9,681 nt of DNA from Patescibacteria group bacterium (GCA_030016465.1 JASEJL010000030.1:1-9681); one strand, 5' to 3'; shown: positions 1-5,439, numbered from the stretch's first letter. Notes: generated by a model from the letters alone, not told the origin. Numbers and translations: made by a program.

Positions 1-50
1 TTCTCCGCCGTGACAGGGCGGCGCTTTTAACCGGGCTAAGCTACGCCCGC
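1..50 (-). tRNA. tRNA-Asp (GTC), 3' part cut off by window edge
   Basis: Reading the minus strand from 50 downward gives a 5' acceptor half GCGGGCG, then TA at positions 8-9, a D-arm with GCTT/AAGC stem and a GG-containing loop, and an anticodon arm CCGCC-CTGTCAC-GGCGG whose anticodon is GTC (Asp). The variable loop, T-arm and 3' acceptor strand lie beyond the left edge. One base separates its 5' end from the CCA of the tRNA-Met gene upstream, so the two are almost certainly processed from one transcript. Confidence 0.93.
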
Positions 51-51
51 C

Positions 52-128
52 TGGTACCGGGGGTGAGATTTGAACTCACGACTTCCGCCTTATGAGTGCG
101 GCGTTCTCACCAGCTGAACTACCCCGGC
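52..128 (-). tRNA. tRNA-Met (CAT), elongator type, CCA encoded
   Basis: The minus strand folds as a full cloverleaf: acceptor GCCGGGG with CCCCGGT (G1:U72 wobble), D-stem GTTC/GAAC, anticodon arm CCGCA-CTCATAA-GGCGG (anticodon CAT), T-arm GTGAG-TTCAAAT-CTCAC, discriminator A73 and an encoded CCA at 54-52. A U11:A24 pair and a paired position 1-72 argue against an initiator. The closing pair of the anticodon stem is an A31/G39 mismatch, which is unusual. A CAT anticodon can also belong to the lysidine-modified tRNA-Ile that reads AUA; I cannot exclude this from the sequence alone, though Met is the simpler call. Confidence 0.9.
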
Positions 129-141
129 TTTTGATAAAATA

Positions 142-170
142 ATTATTTGATTTTTCAATTAATGCTGTAA
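142..170 (-). promoter_or_regulatory. Weak candidate promoter for the tRNA-Met/tRNA-Asp pair
   Basis: On the minus strand TTACAG (170-165) is followed after 17 nt by AATAAT (147-142), with the tRNA-Met 5' end 13 nt further on. The -10 matches TATAAT at five of six positions, but the -35 is poor. In DNA this AT-rich such matches arise easily. The alternative is read-through from the initiator tRNA promoter some 400 nt upstream. Confidence 0.3.
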
Positions 171-179
171 TTAATCCAT

Positions 180-209
180 TAATCTTATGTCGTATAATCT
201 TATGTCGTA
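180..209. repeat. Perfect 15-bp tandem duplication in tRNA spacer
   Basis: The 15-mer taatcttatgtcgta occurs twice head to tail (180-194 and 195-209) without a mismatch. The surrounding bases (150-185) contain further loose taatt/ttaat words. It lies about 50 bp upstream of the tRNA-Met gene. It may be replication slippage or a binding site; nothing in the sequence decides between them. Confidence 0.85.
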
Positions 210-320
210 ATCCCCTCCTCTATGTATCGAAACTATAATAGTTCCCTAATAATTAGAAAAATTTTTATAGATTTTTTTATTCTTTGTTTTTTATTTTTAT
301 AAGAGTAGTTTTAGTAAATT

Positions 321-374
321 GAGTAAGTGGAATTCCTAGTAGATCTGATCAATATTGCTCTACCTCTCTTACTC
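321..374 (-). repeat. Inverted-repeat bounded 54-bp structure, possible tRNA remnant or small RNA
   Basis: On the minus strand the segment begins GAGTAAG (374-368) and ends CTTACTC (327-321), a perfect 7-bp pairing, and encloses a second 5-bp pairing GTAGA/TCTAC (363-359 with 343-339). A 7-bp outer stem followed by A is the size of a tRNA acceptor stem, and the segment lies between two tRNA genes. It is about 20 nt too short for a cloverleaf and shows no T-loop consensus. A chance inverted repeat in AT-rich DNA is also possible. Confidence 0.35.
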
Positions 375-475
375 TATTTTTATGAATTTGATTAATTAGA
401 ACTTGTAATGTAAATCGCTCTTTTGATATACCTCACACAGATTGAAACCAATTTATCATAAACTTAATATACTTG

Positions 476-547
476 TTGCGGGGGTGGGAATTGAACCCAC
501 TTCTCAACCTTATGAGAGTTGCGAGATAACCGGTTCTCTACCCCGCG
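476..547 (-). tRNA. Initiator-type tRNA-Met (CAT), no encoded CCA
   Basis: The minus strand gives acceptor CGCGGGG opposite CCCCGCA, so positions 1 and 72 are a C1xA72 mismatch, the classic mark of bacterial initiator tRNA that formyltransferase reads and that blocks peptidyl-tRNA hydrolase. The D-stem GAGA/TCTC supplies the initiator-type A11:U24 pair. The anticodon arm is CAACT-CTCATAA-GGTTG (anticodon CAT) and the T-arm GTGGG-TTCAATT-CCCAC. The variable loop has 4 nt. After A73 the DNA reads CAA, so CCA must be added by the nucleotidyltransferase. Unusually, the three consecutive G:C pairs expected at 29-31/39-41 are absent: the pairs are A:U, C:G and U:G. A promoter lies immediately upstream. 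Confidence 0.92.
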
Positions 548-552
548 CCAAT

Positions 553-581
553 ATTTTAACATAGTTTACAATACTTGTAAA
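553..581 (-). promoter_or_regulatory. Promoter of the initiator tRNA gene
   Basis: On the minus strand TTTACA (581-576) and TAAAAT (558-553) are separated by exactly 17 nt and each differs from the sigma-70-type consensus at one or two positions. Only five bases separate the -10 box from base 1 of the tRNA at 547, so transcription should start at or within a base or two of the mature 5' end, leaving little or no leader for RNase P. The -35 box lies inside the last codons of the upstream gene ending at 566. Confidence 0.7.
565..581. repeat. 17-bp perfect dyad over the -35 box of the tRNA promoter
   Basis: tttacaa-tac-ttgtaaa is a perfect inverted repeat with 7-bp arms and a 3-bp centre. It covers the -35 element and part of the spacer of the initiator tRNA promoter, and also the stop codon of the gene ending at 566. 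The placement would suit a repressor or activator dimer site, but AT-rich dyads of this size can be fortuitous and no cognate regulator is seen nearby. Confidence 0.5.
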
Positions 582-1123
582 TCAATCAGGGCTTTTTCGT
601 AAATTGCTATTACTTTTTTTGTTTCTTCTAAACTTAATCGATAATTGGGGTCATGAATAATATTGTTGCGAATTTTATGGGCTTTTTTAACTTCTTCAAT
701 ATTGGACAAAGAATCAGGAGTTAAACTGTCTAATTTTTCGTCCAAACTAACTTTCTTAAACCCCTTTTGGTTTAAAATGTTGTCCATTATTTTATCGGCT
801 TCAATGACGGCTAGCTTCCATTCTGATTCTATTTCGGTTTCTAATCTCCTTTTTATTTTCTGCCATTCTTTTTCAACTTTTCTCAATCCAAAAGGCCGAT
901 AGGTTAAAAATTCTTTTAAATTCCAGATTATCAATTCTTTTAAGAAGGTGGTTTTAATCGAAGCAATTATAATAAAGCCAAGGAAAATTAAAGAAAAAAA
1001 TATAAAAACAATTTTTAAAACTAGTAACCAACCAGTAAATTTGGGTGAAATAATAAATGAAATCAATTCAGAAAAGGACAGGCTATCGGAAAGAGCATCT
1101 TGAATTGTTTTAATAATACTCAT
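566..1123 (-). CDS. Membrane-anchored protein with HEPN-like Rx4H motif, function unknown
   Basis: The product has 185 residues. A hydrophobic segment at about residues 31-55 predicts one transmembrane helix; it is followed by a basic stretch (about 80-93) and a mainly helical soluble domain (about 95-185). The soluble part contains AHKIRNNIIH at 148-157, where R152 and H157 form an Rx4H motif in a helix, the arrangement seen in HEPN-type domains, several of which are RNases or nucleotide-transfer partners. From memory, proteins of this layout recur in Patescibacteria as uncharacterised membrane proteins; this is recollection, not a search result. The start ATG at 1123 has only a weak AGG upstream. 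It follows gatA after 31 nt, and its last codons carry the promoter of the initiator tRNA gene. Nuclease activity is only a possibility. Confidence 0.8.
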   Translation of the reverse strand: MSIIKTIQDALSDSLSFSELISFIISPKFTGWLLVLKIVFIFFSLIFLGFIIIASIKTTFLKELIIWNLKEFLTYRPFGLRKVEKEWQKIKRRLETEIESEWKLAVIEADKIMDNILNQKGFKKVSLDEKLDSLTPDSLSNIEEVKKAHKIRNNIIHDPNYRLSLEETKKVIAIYEKALIDLQVL

Positions 1124-1154
1124 AAGGCCTAAATAGTAGCCAAGAAAAGAAGAT

Positions 1155-2651
1155 TTAATTTTTTTGCATTATCTGAGCGATTTTTAAAATTTTTTCTTCT
1201 TCAAATGGTTTGCCGATAATCTGAAGGCCAACCGACAACTCCCCACCATTTTGCATTTCACTATTTTTTGTTTCTTTGGTTCTATTTTGTTTACTAAGTT
1301 TTTCTTTAAAATGGTGAGAAGCTACTTTGCCACAAGGTATTGAAAGAGCTGGCAAACCAACCAAATTAACTGAAACAGTATAAACATCGACTAAATACAT
1401 TGAAAGAGGATCTTCGATTCTTTCTCCTATCTTAAAGGGCAGAAAGGGCGAAACCGGAGTTAAAAGGGCATCAACTTTTTTAAAAACTTTTTCAAAATCA
1501 TTTTTAACTAAAGTTCTCACTTTCTGGGCCCTCAAATAATAGGCCTCGTAATAACCAGCCGACAGGGCATAAGTGCCAAGCATGATTCTCCTTCTTACTT
1601 CCTGGCCAAATCCTTCTCCTCTCGATTTTAAATAAACCTCCATTAGATCTCTAGTTTTTTTAGCTGAGTAGCCGTATTTTATTCCATCGTATCTAGCCAA
1701 ATTAGCCGAGGCCTCTGAGGGATTTATTATATAGTAAACAGGTAAAGCGTATTCAGTATGGGGCAAACTAACTTCTTCAACAATCATGCCCATTTCCTCG
1801 TATTTTTTAATTGCCTTTTTTATTATCTTTTCCACTTCCGGATCAATCCCTTTAACGAAATACTCTTTCGGTATACCAATTCTTAAATCTTCAATTTTCA
1901 ATTTCCAATTTTTAATTTTGGGTGTTTCAACGCTTGTTGAATCTAAAGAGTCTTTTCCTTTAATAGCATCGAAAACTATTTTACAATCCTCGACTGTTTT
2001 AGTAATTGGTCCTATCTGATCAAGCGAAGAGGCAAAAGCAATTAAACCATATCTTGAAACGGCTCCATAGGTTGGTTTTAATCCGACCACTCCGCAAAAG
2101 GAAGCCGGTAAACGAATGGAACCACCAGTATCAGAACCTAAAGCAAAAATACACTCATTAGCAGCCACGGCGGCCGCTGATCCGCCAGAAGAACCACCAG
2201 GAACTCTTGTTAAATCAAGGGGATTTTTAGTGGGAAAAAAAGCCGAGTTCTCAGTTGAACTTCCCATAGCAAACTCATCAAGATTGGTCTTGCCTAAAAT
2301 TACAGCTTTCTGGTCTTTAAGTTTTTTAATAACTGTAGCATCGTAAGGAGCAAGATAATTTTCCAGAATTTTGGAACCTGCCGTACACTTGACATCCTCA
2401 ACTAAGATATTGTCCTTTATCGCTGCCGGGATTCCAGCTAAGAGCGGAATTTTCTTACCAGCCAAAATCATCTCATCAACTTTTTTTGCCTGGGAGAGAG
2501 CTAAATCTTGGCTAACAGTTAAAAAAGCTTGGATAGTTTTGTCTTTTTCGCCAATTCTTTCTAAATAAAATTTACAAAGTTCCACAGCGGAAAATTCTTT
2601 TTTTATTAACCCCTGATGAGCTTCTTTAATTGTTAAATTTTTTGATACCAC
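1155..2651 (-). CDS. gatA: Asp/Glu-tRNA amidotransferase subunit A (GatA)
   Basis: This is the amidase-signature subunit of GatCAB, which hydrolyses glutamine and sends ammonia to GatB to convert Glu-tRNA(Gln) and/or Asp-tRNA(Asn) to the correct aminoacyl-tRNA in the cytoplasm. All three catalytic residues of the Ser-cisSer-Lys triad are present: K79 (in AAIKDN), S154 (in PGGSSGGS) and S178 (in GSDTGGSIR). The length of 498 is near the family norm of about 480-490. The start is a GTG at 2651 whose G is shared with the TAG stop of gatC, a 1-nt overlap implying translational coupling. Two stretches look foreign: a lysine-rich peptide (245-256) made by a 7-bp repeat, and a polar stretch of about 30 residues (442-471) between the conserved IPCG and GLQIIG segments, whose DNA is bounded by an inverted repeat. 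gatB is not in the window. Confidence 0.97.
   Translation of the reverse strand: MVSKNLTIKEAHQGLIKKEFSAVELCKFYLERIGEKDKTIQAFLTVSQDLALSQAKKVDEMILAGKKIPLLAGIPAAIKDNILVEDVKCTAGSKILENYLAPYDATVIKKLKDQKAVILGKTNLDEFAMGSSTENSAFFPTKNPLDLTRVPGGSSGGSAAAVAANECIFALGSDTGGSIRLPASFCGVVGLKPTYGAVSRYGLIAFASSLDQIGPITKTVEDCKIVFDAIKGKDSLDSTSVETPKIKNWKLKIEDLRIGIPKEYFVKGIDPEVEKIIKKAIKKYEEMGMIVEEVSLPHTEYALPVYYIINPSEASANLARYDGIKYGYSAKKTRDLMEVYLKSRGEGFGQEVRRRIMLGTYALSAGYYEAYYLRAQKVRTLVKNDFEKVFKKVDALLTPVSPFLPFKIGERIEDPLSMYLVDVYTVSVNLVGLPALSIPCGKVASHHFKEKLSKQNRTKETKNSEMQNGGELSVGLQIIGKPFEEEKILKIAQIMQKN
1244..1316. repeat. Inverted-repeat bounded insert inside gatA
   Basis: caccatttt at 1244-1252 and its exact complement aaaatggtg at 1308-1316 bracket a stretch of gatA that codes for polar, low-complexity residues (about 446-469) rich in K, N, T, E and Q. 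The typical GatA has only a few residues between IPCG and LPVGLQIIG, so this is an extra loop kept in frame. The arms plus the placement at a surface loop suggest an inserted palindromic element, but divergent loop growth is an alternative. Confidence 0.5.
1891..1918. repeat. 7-bp tandem repeat (NNAATTT x4) coding within gatA
   Basis: On the plus strand the units tcaattt, tcaattt, ccaattt and ttaattt follow each other without gaps (1891-1918). Read on the minus strand in the gatA frame they give the peptide around KNWKLKIED (residues about 246-255), replacing the usual segment just before the conserved RIGIPKEYF. The same repeat family occurs in rseP (6023-6050) and the frr-rseP spacer (about 6538-6660). 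Confidence 0.75.
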
Positions 2652-2995
2652 TATTTTAAAATAGATTTTGTTTTTAGATAACCATCTTTTGTTTCTGGTG
2701 CCAATTCTAAAAGTTTTTTGCTTTCTGACTTTGGTTTCTCGCTTTCATCATCTCTCATTACATTTTCAACCTTGATCACTGAAGGTTTCGTCTTCATCTC
2801 CTGCCTCGCCTCCAGAAGAGAGGGCTCGGCTATTGAATGGCTAGTTGGCTCAATTTTTGAAATATCAACTTCTTTTAATTTTTCAATGTAATCTAAAATT
2901 GAAGAAAGCTCTTTTTGAAATTTCTTTACTTCTTTTTCGGTCAAACCCAAACGGGCAAGTTTGGCGATATGTTGAACCTCTTCTTTACTTATCAT
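2651..2995 (-). CDS. gatC: Asp/Glu-tRNA amidotransferase subunit C (GatC)
   Basis: GatC is the small belt-like subunit that wraps the GatA-GatB interface and stabilises the complex. The 114-residue product begins MISKEEVQHIAKLARLGL, the family's N-terminal helix, followed by the ILDYIEKLKEVD helix (about 33-45), the linker I..I.PTSH (47-53), the VMRDDE motif (80-85) and a C-terminal LAPETKDGYLKTK segment. It is slightly longer than the usual 95-100 residues because of polar residues around 86-94. The ATG at 2995 follows a 106-bp repeat-rich spacer after mreB and has no Shine-Dalgarno sequence. Its TAG stop overlaps the GTG start of gatA. Confidence 0.95.
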   Translation of the reverse strand: MISKEEVQHIAKLARLGLTEKEVKKFQKELSSILDYIEKLKEVDISKIEPTSHSIAEPSLLEARQEMKTKPSVIKVENVMRDDESEKPKSESKKLLELAPETKDGYLKTKSILK

Positions 2996-3010
2996 AATTA
3001 CTTAATTAAT

Positions 3011-3065
3011 GAATTAACGAGTTAACGGATTAACGAGTTTCAAAATTAAATCAATTCGTTAATTC
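3011..3065. repeat. Short tandem and inverted repeats in the mreB-gatC spacer
   Basis: The 106-bp spacer (2996-3101) contains three head-to-tail 8-bp units, ttaacgag, ttaacgga and ttaacgag (3014-3037). A perfect 10-bp inverted pair, gaattaacga at 3011-3020 with tcgttaattc at 3056-3065, encloses them. Further ttaa-containing words continue to about 3090. The stem would be AT-rich and is not followed by a U-tract in the direction of transcription, so it is not a typical terminator. It may be a dispersed repeat family of this genome or a site for a regulator. Confidence 0.7.
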
Positions 3066-3101
3066 TTTAATGCGTTAACTGGCTAATTTAATAACTGATA
3101 T

Positions 3102-4154
3102 TTATCTGGGTGGCTCTAGCTCTTTTATTTCCACTAAAATCTCTTCTAGCTCGTCTAAATTCTCCAAAACCATTCCTGCTCCCCTGACCACCGCCGTCAT
3201 TGGATCCTCAATAATTTTAGTTGGAATTTTTGTTTCTTTAGCAACCAGAGTATCCAATCCTTTTAAAAGCGAACCTCCTCCAGATAAATAAATTCCATTA
3301 GCCATGATATCGGCTAATAATTCTGGCGGTGTTTCCTCAATCGCTGTCCTAATTTCGGTGACAATTTGTCTAACCGATTTTTCTATTGCCCTTCTAATAT
3401 TTTCATCAGAAACCAAAATTTCTTCCGGTAGACCGGTGACCAAATTTCTTCCTCGAATTGGCATTTCTCTCTTTTCCTTCAAAAGATAAGCAGAGCCAAT
3501 CCCAATCTTTATGGCTTCGGCTGTCCGTTCTCCAATTAAAAGTTTATATTCTTCTTGAGCAAATTGAATTATGTCTTCATTAAGTCGATCGCCAGCCACC
3601 CTTAAACTTTTTGCCAAAACAATCCCCCCAAGAGAGATTACTGCCACCTCACAGGTTCCGCCGCCAATATCAACAATAAAGTTTCCGCCAGCTTCCTGGA
3701 CAGGTAACCTAGCTCCTAAGGCAGCTGCCATCGGTTCTTCAATTAAAAAAACTTCTCTGGCTCCAGCTGATTTTCCGGCATCAATTACTGCCTTTTTTTC
3801 CACTTCGGTCACTCCGCAAGGAATTCCCACAATGATTCTTGGCCGGGGATTTAAAAGGAATCTTTTTTTCTGAGCCTTCTCAATGAAATATCTGAGCATT
3901 TGCTCAGTCACCTCAAAATCGGAAATCACGCCTGCTCTTAAAGGTCTAGTGGCCACAATATGAGCAGGGGTTCGGCCAACCATTTTTTTGGCTTCGAGGC
4001 CAATAGCCAAAATCTGGCCGGTTTTCTGATTGACGGCCACTACCGAAGGTTCCTGAATAACAATTCCCCGTCCCCGGACATAGACCACAGAGTTGGCAGT
4101 GCCCAGGTCAATAGCAATATCCTCAGAGAATAGTCTTGCGATTTTACTTAACAT
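3102..4154 (-). CDS. mreB: Rod-shape determining actin homologue MreB
   Basis: MreB forms membrane-bound antiparallel filaments that organise cell-wall synthesis and rod shape. The 350-residue product has the actin-fold nucleotide motifs in order: phosphate-1 loop IDLGTAN (15-21), the family segment GIPCGVTEVE (110-119), phosphate-2 loop DIGGGT (162-167) and the adenosine motif SGGGS (291-295). The first residues, MLSKIARLF, form the short amphipathic helix that binds membrane. Length is normal for the family. The ATG at 4154 lies inside the 3' end of proS (11-nt overlap), which implies coupled translation; no Shine-Dalgarno sequence is visible. mreC, mreD and the other shape genes usually next to it are absent here. 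Its GC content is higher than that of the restriction genes: two 60-base lines counted by hand gave 48-50%. Confidence 0.97.
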   Translation of the reverse strand: MLSKIARLFSEDIAIDLGTANSVVYVRGRGIVIQEPSVVAVNQKTGQILAIGLEAKKMVGRTPAHIVATRPLRAGVISDFEVTEQMLRYFIEKAQKKRFLLNPRPRIIVGIPCGVTEVEKKAVIDAGKSAGAREVFLIEEPMAAALGARLPVQEAGGNFIVDIGGGTCEVAVISLGGIVLAKSLRVAGDRLNEDIIQFAQEEYKLLIGERTAEAIKIGIGSAYLLKEKREMPIRGRNLVTGLPEEILVSDENIRRAIEKSVRQIVTEIRTAIEETPPELLADIMANGIYLSGGGSLLKGLDTLVAKETKIPTKIIEDPMTAVVRGAGMVLENLDELEEILVEIKELEPPR

Positions 4155-5439
4155 ATTTTTTAACTTGATTTATTCTCACTAATTTGATTTCTTTTTTCTC
4201 TCTTTGTTTAAGTTCTAGACAGTTCTTCCTTAATGTTCTTTCACTCACGACAATTCTTAAAGGTATTCCAATCAAATCAGCATCAGCGAATTTTTCCCCG
4301 GCTGTTTTATCTTCCCTATCATCATATAATACTTCAATTCTAGCTTCCTGTAAATCTTGATATAACTTTTGGCTAATTTTTTTGACTTTTTGAGTATTTT
4401 CAATTACCGAGCCAGGCCAAACGGGGTAAGGTGCGAAATGAGACGAAGTCTCAGCAAGCGGGATTAAATGAACCTGAAAAGGAGCGACCTCTCTCGGCCA
4501 AATAATTCCTTTTTCATCGTGACAAACTTCAACAATTGCCCCCATTAATCTCGGCAGTCCGATGCCATAGCAGCCCATTAAAATTAGTTTCTTCTTTCCT
4601 TCTCGATTAACAAAAGTAAAGTCAAAAGGTCGGGAAAATTTATCTTTTAATTTAAAAATGTTGCCAACCTCAATTGCTCTTTTTATTTCTAATTTTTTAG
4701 TTTGACATTTTGAACATTTATATTTCTCCTCCTTGATAATTTCTTTGTTGATGGCTAACTTACACTTTGGACAAAGATAGATTGTGTCTTCACCATAAGG
4801 AGTAATGACTTGAAATTCATGGGAATATTTGCTAAAAGTACCGCCCGAAGCTAGGGTTAAAAAGGTTTGTTTTGCCAGGCCACATCTTTTAAAAATTTGA
4901 AAATAGGCCTTTTTTACTTTCTCATAATATTTATCTAAATCTTCCTCATCTTGATGAAAAGAATAAAGGTCTTTCATTATAAACTCTACTCCTCTCAGCA
5001 GGCCTGATTTTGCCCTGAGTTCATCTCGGAATTTTGTCTGAATCTGATAAACAGCAACCGGTAAGTTTTTATAAGATTTGACGAATTTTTTAACTAGAGG
5101 AGTAATAATTTCTTCATGGGTCCAGCCCAGACTACAATCTTTTCCTGAGCGACTTTTTAATTTAAACATTTCTTTTTGCTGCCAGCGACTGGTTTTGAGC
5201 CAGTTTTCTTTGGGATGAAGAGCTGGTAAAAAGAGTTCTTGGCCACCAATTTTTTGGATTTCTTCCCTAATAATATTTTCAATTTTTTTCAATACCAGAA
5301 ATCCTAAAGGTAAATAGGAATAAACACCAGCCATTAGTTTATCAATAAAACCAGCCCTAATTAAAAGTTGGCTATTTTTACTTTTCTCGTCTTTTGGCGC
5401 CTCTCTTTGAGTTTCAGTGAAAAGTTGTGATTGTCTCAT
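4144..5439 (-). CDS. proS: Prolyl-tRNA synthetase, short form with zinc-ribbon instead of editing domain
   Basis: This class II synthetase charges tRNA-Pro with proline. It has motif 1 (about 37-60, GVYSYLPLG), the substrate loop GWTHEE (105-110), motif 2 FRDELRAKSGLLRG with EFIMKDLYSFH (137-162), motif 3 GCYGIGLPR (289-297), and a C-terminal anticodon-binding domain with YDDRE and GEKFADADLIGIP (about 372-393). At 431 residues it is far shorter than the roughly 570-residue bacterial form because the INS editing domain is missing. In its place C223xxC226 and C242xxC245 form a probable small zinc-ribbon. Mischarged Ala-tRNA(Pro) would therefore need a separate deacylase. Residues 329-347 (near SSHFAPYPVWPG) are extra relative to the usual sequence. 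It starts 4 nt after rseP and overlaps mreB by 11 nt. Confidence 0.96.
   Translation of the reverse strand: MRQSQLFTETQREAPKDEKSKNSQLLIRAGFIDKLMAGVYSYLPLGFLVLKKIENIIREEIQKIGGQELFLPALHPKENWLKTSRWQQKEMFKLKSRSGKDCSLGWTHEEIITPLVKKFVKSYKNLPVAVYQIQTKFRDELRAKSGLLRGVEFIMKDLYSFHQDEEDLDKYYEKVKKAYFQIFKRCGLAKQTFLTLASGGTFSKYSHEFQVITPYGEDTIYLCPKCKLAINKEIIKEEKYKCSKCQTKKLEIKRAIEVGNIFKLKDKFSRPFDFTFVNREGKKKLILMGCYGIGLPRLMGAIVEVCHDEKGIIWPREVAPFQVHLIPLAETSSHFAPYPVWPGSVIENTQKVKKISQKLYQDLQEARIEVLYDDREDKTAGEKFADADLIGIPLRIVVSERTLRKNCLELKQREKKEIKLVRINQVKKYVK
4439..4453. repeat. Perfect hairpin in an extra segment of proS
   Basis: tgagac-gaa-gtctca is a perfect 6-bp-arm inverted repeat with a 3-bp loop. It lies at one end of a 47-bp stretch (4409-4455) that is 57% G+C by count, well above the AT-rich surroundings. 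The stretch encodes residues about 329-345 of ProRS, which have no clear counterpart in the family between HLIPL and the first helix of the anticodon-binding domain. The pattern fits an in-frame palindromic insertion. Confidence 0.6.

Larger units (their letters stand above)
129..475. other. 347-bp AT-rich spacer between two tRNA genes, no coding gene seen
   Basis: No convincing open reading frame, GC-rich terminator hairpin or complete tRNA is visible. The spacer holds the weak promoter candidate near 142-170, the 15-bp tandem duplication at 180-209, a T-rich tract on the plus strand at about 255-300, and a 54-bp sequence bounded by perfect 7-bp inverted arms at 321-374. It could carry a promoter for the downstream tRNA pair, a small structured RNA, or simply decayed DNA. 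Confidence 0.6.

Noticed and set aside
129..475. CRISPR array or insertion-sequence end in the tRNA spacer
   Set aside because: Only one 15-bp duplication without spacers is present, and there is no transposase frame or long terminal inverted repeat.
2116..2346. Plus-strand open frames of 60-100 codons opposite gatA, mreB, the methyltransferase and the gene at 566-1123
   Set aside because: They lie antisense to strongly conserved genes, show no family motif and have low-complexity composition; they are shadows of the real frames.
3011..3065. Inverted repeat as a rho-independent terminator after mreB
   Set aside because: The stem is AT-rich, the loop is 35 nt and no U-run follows on the minus strand.
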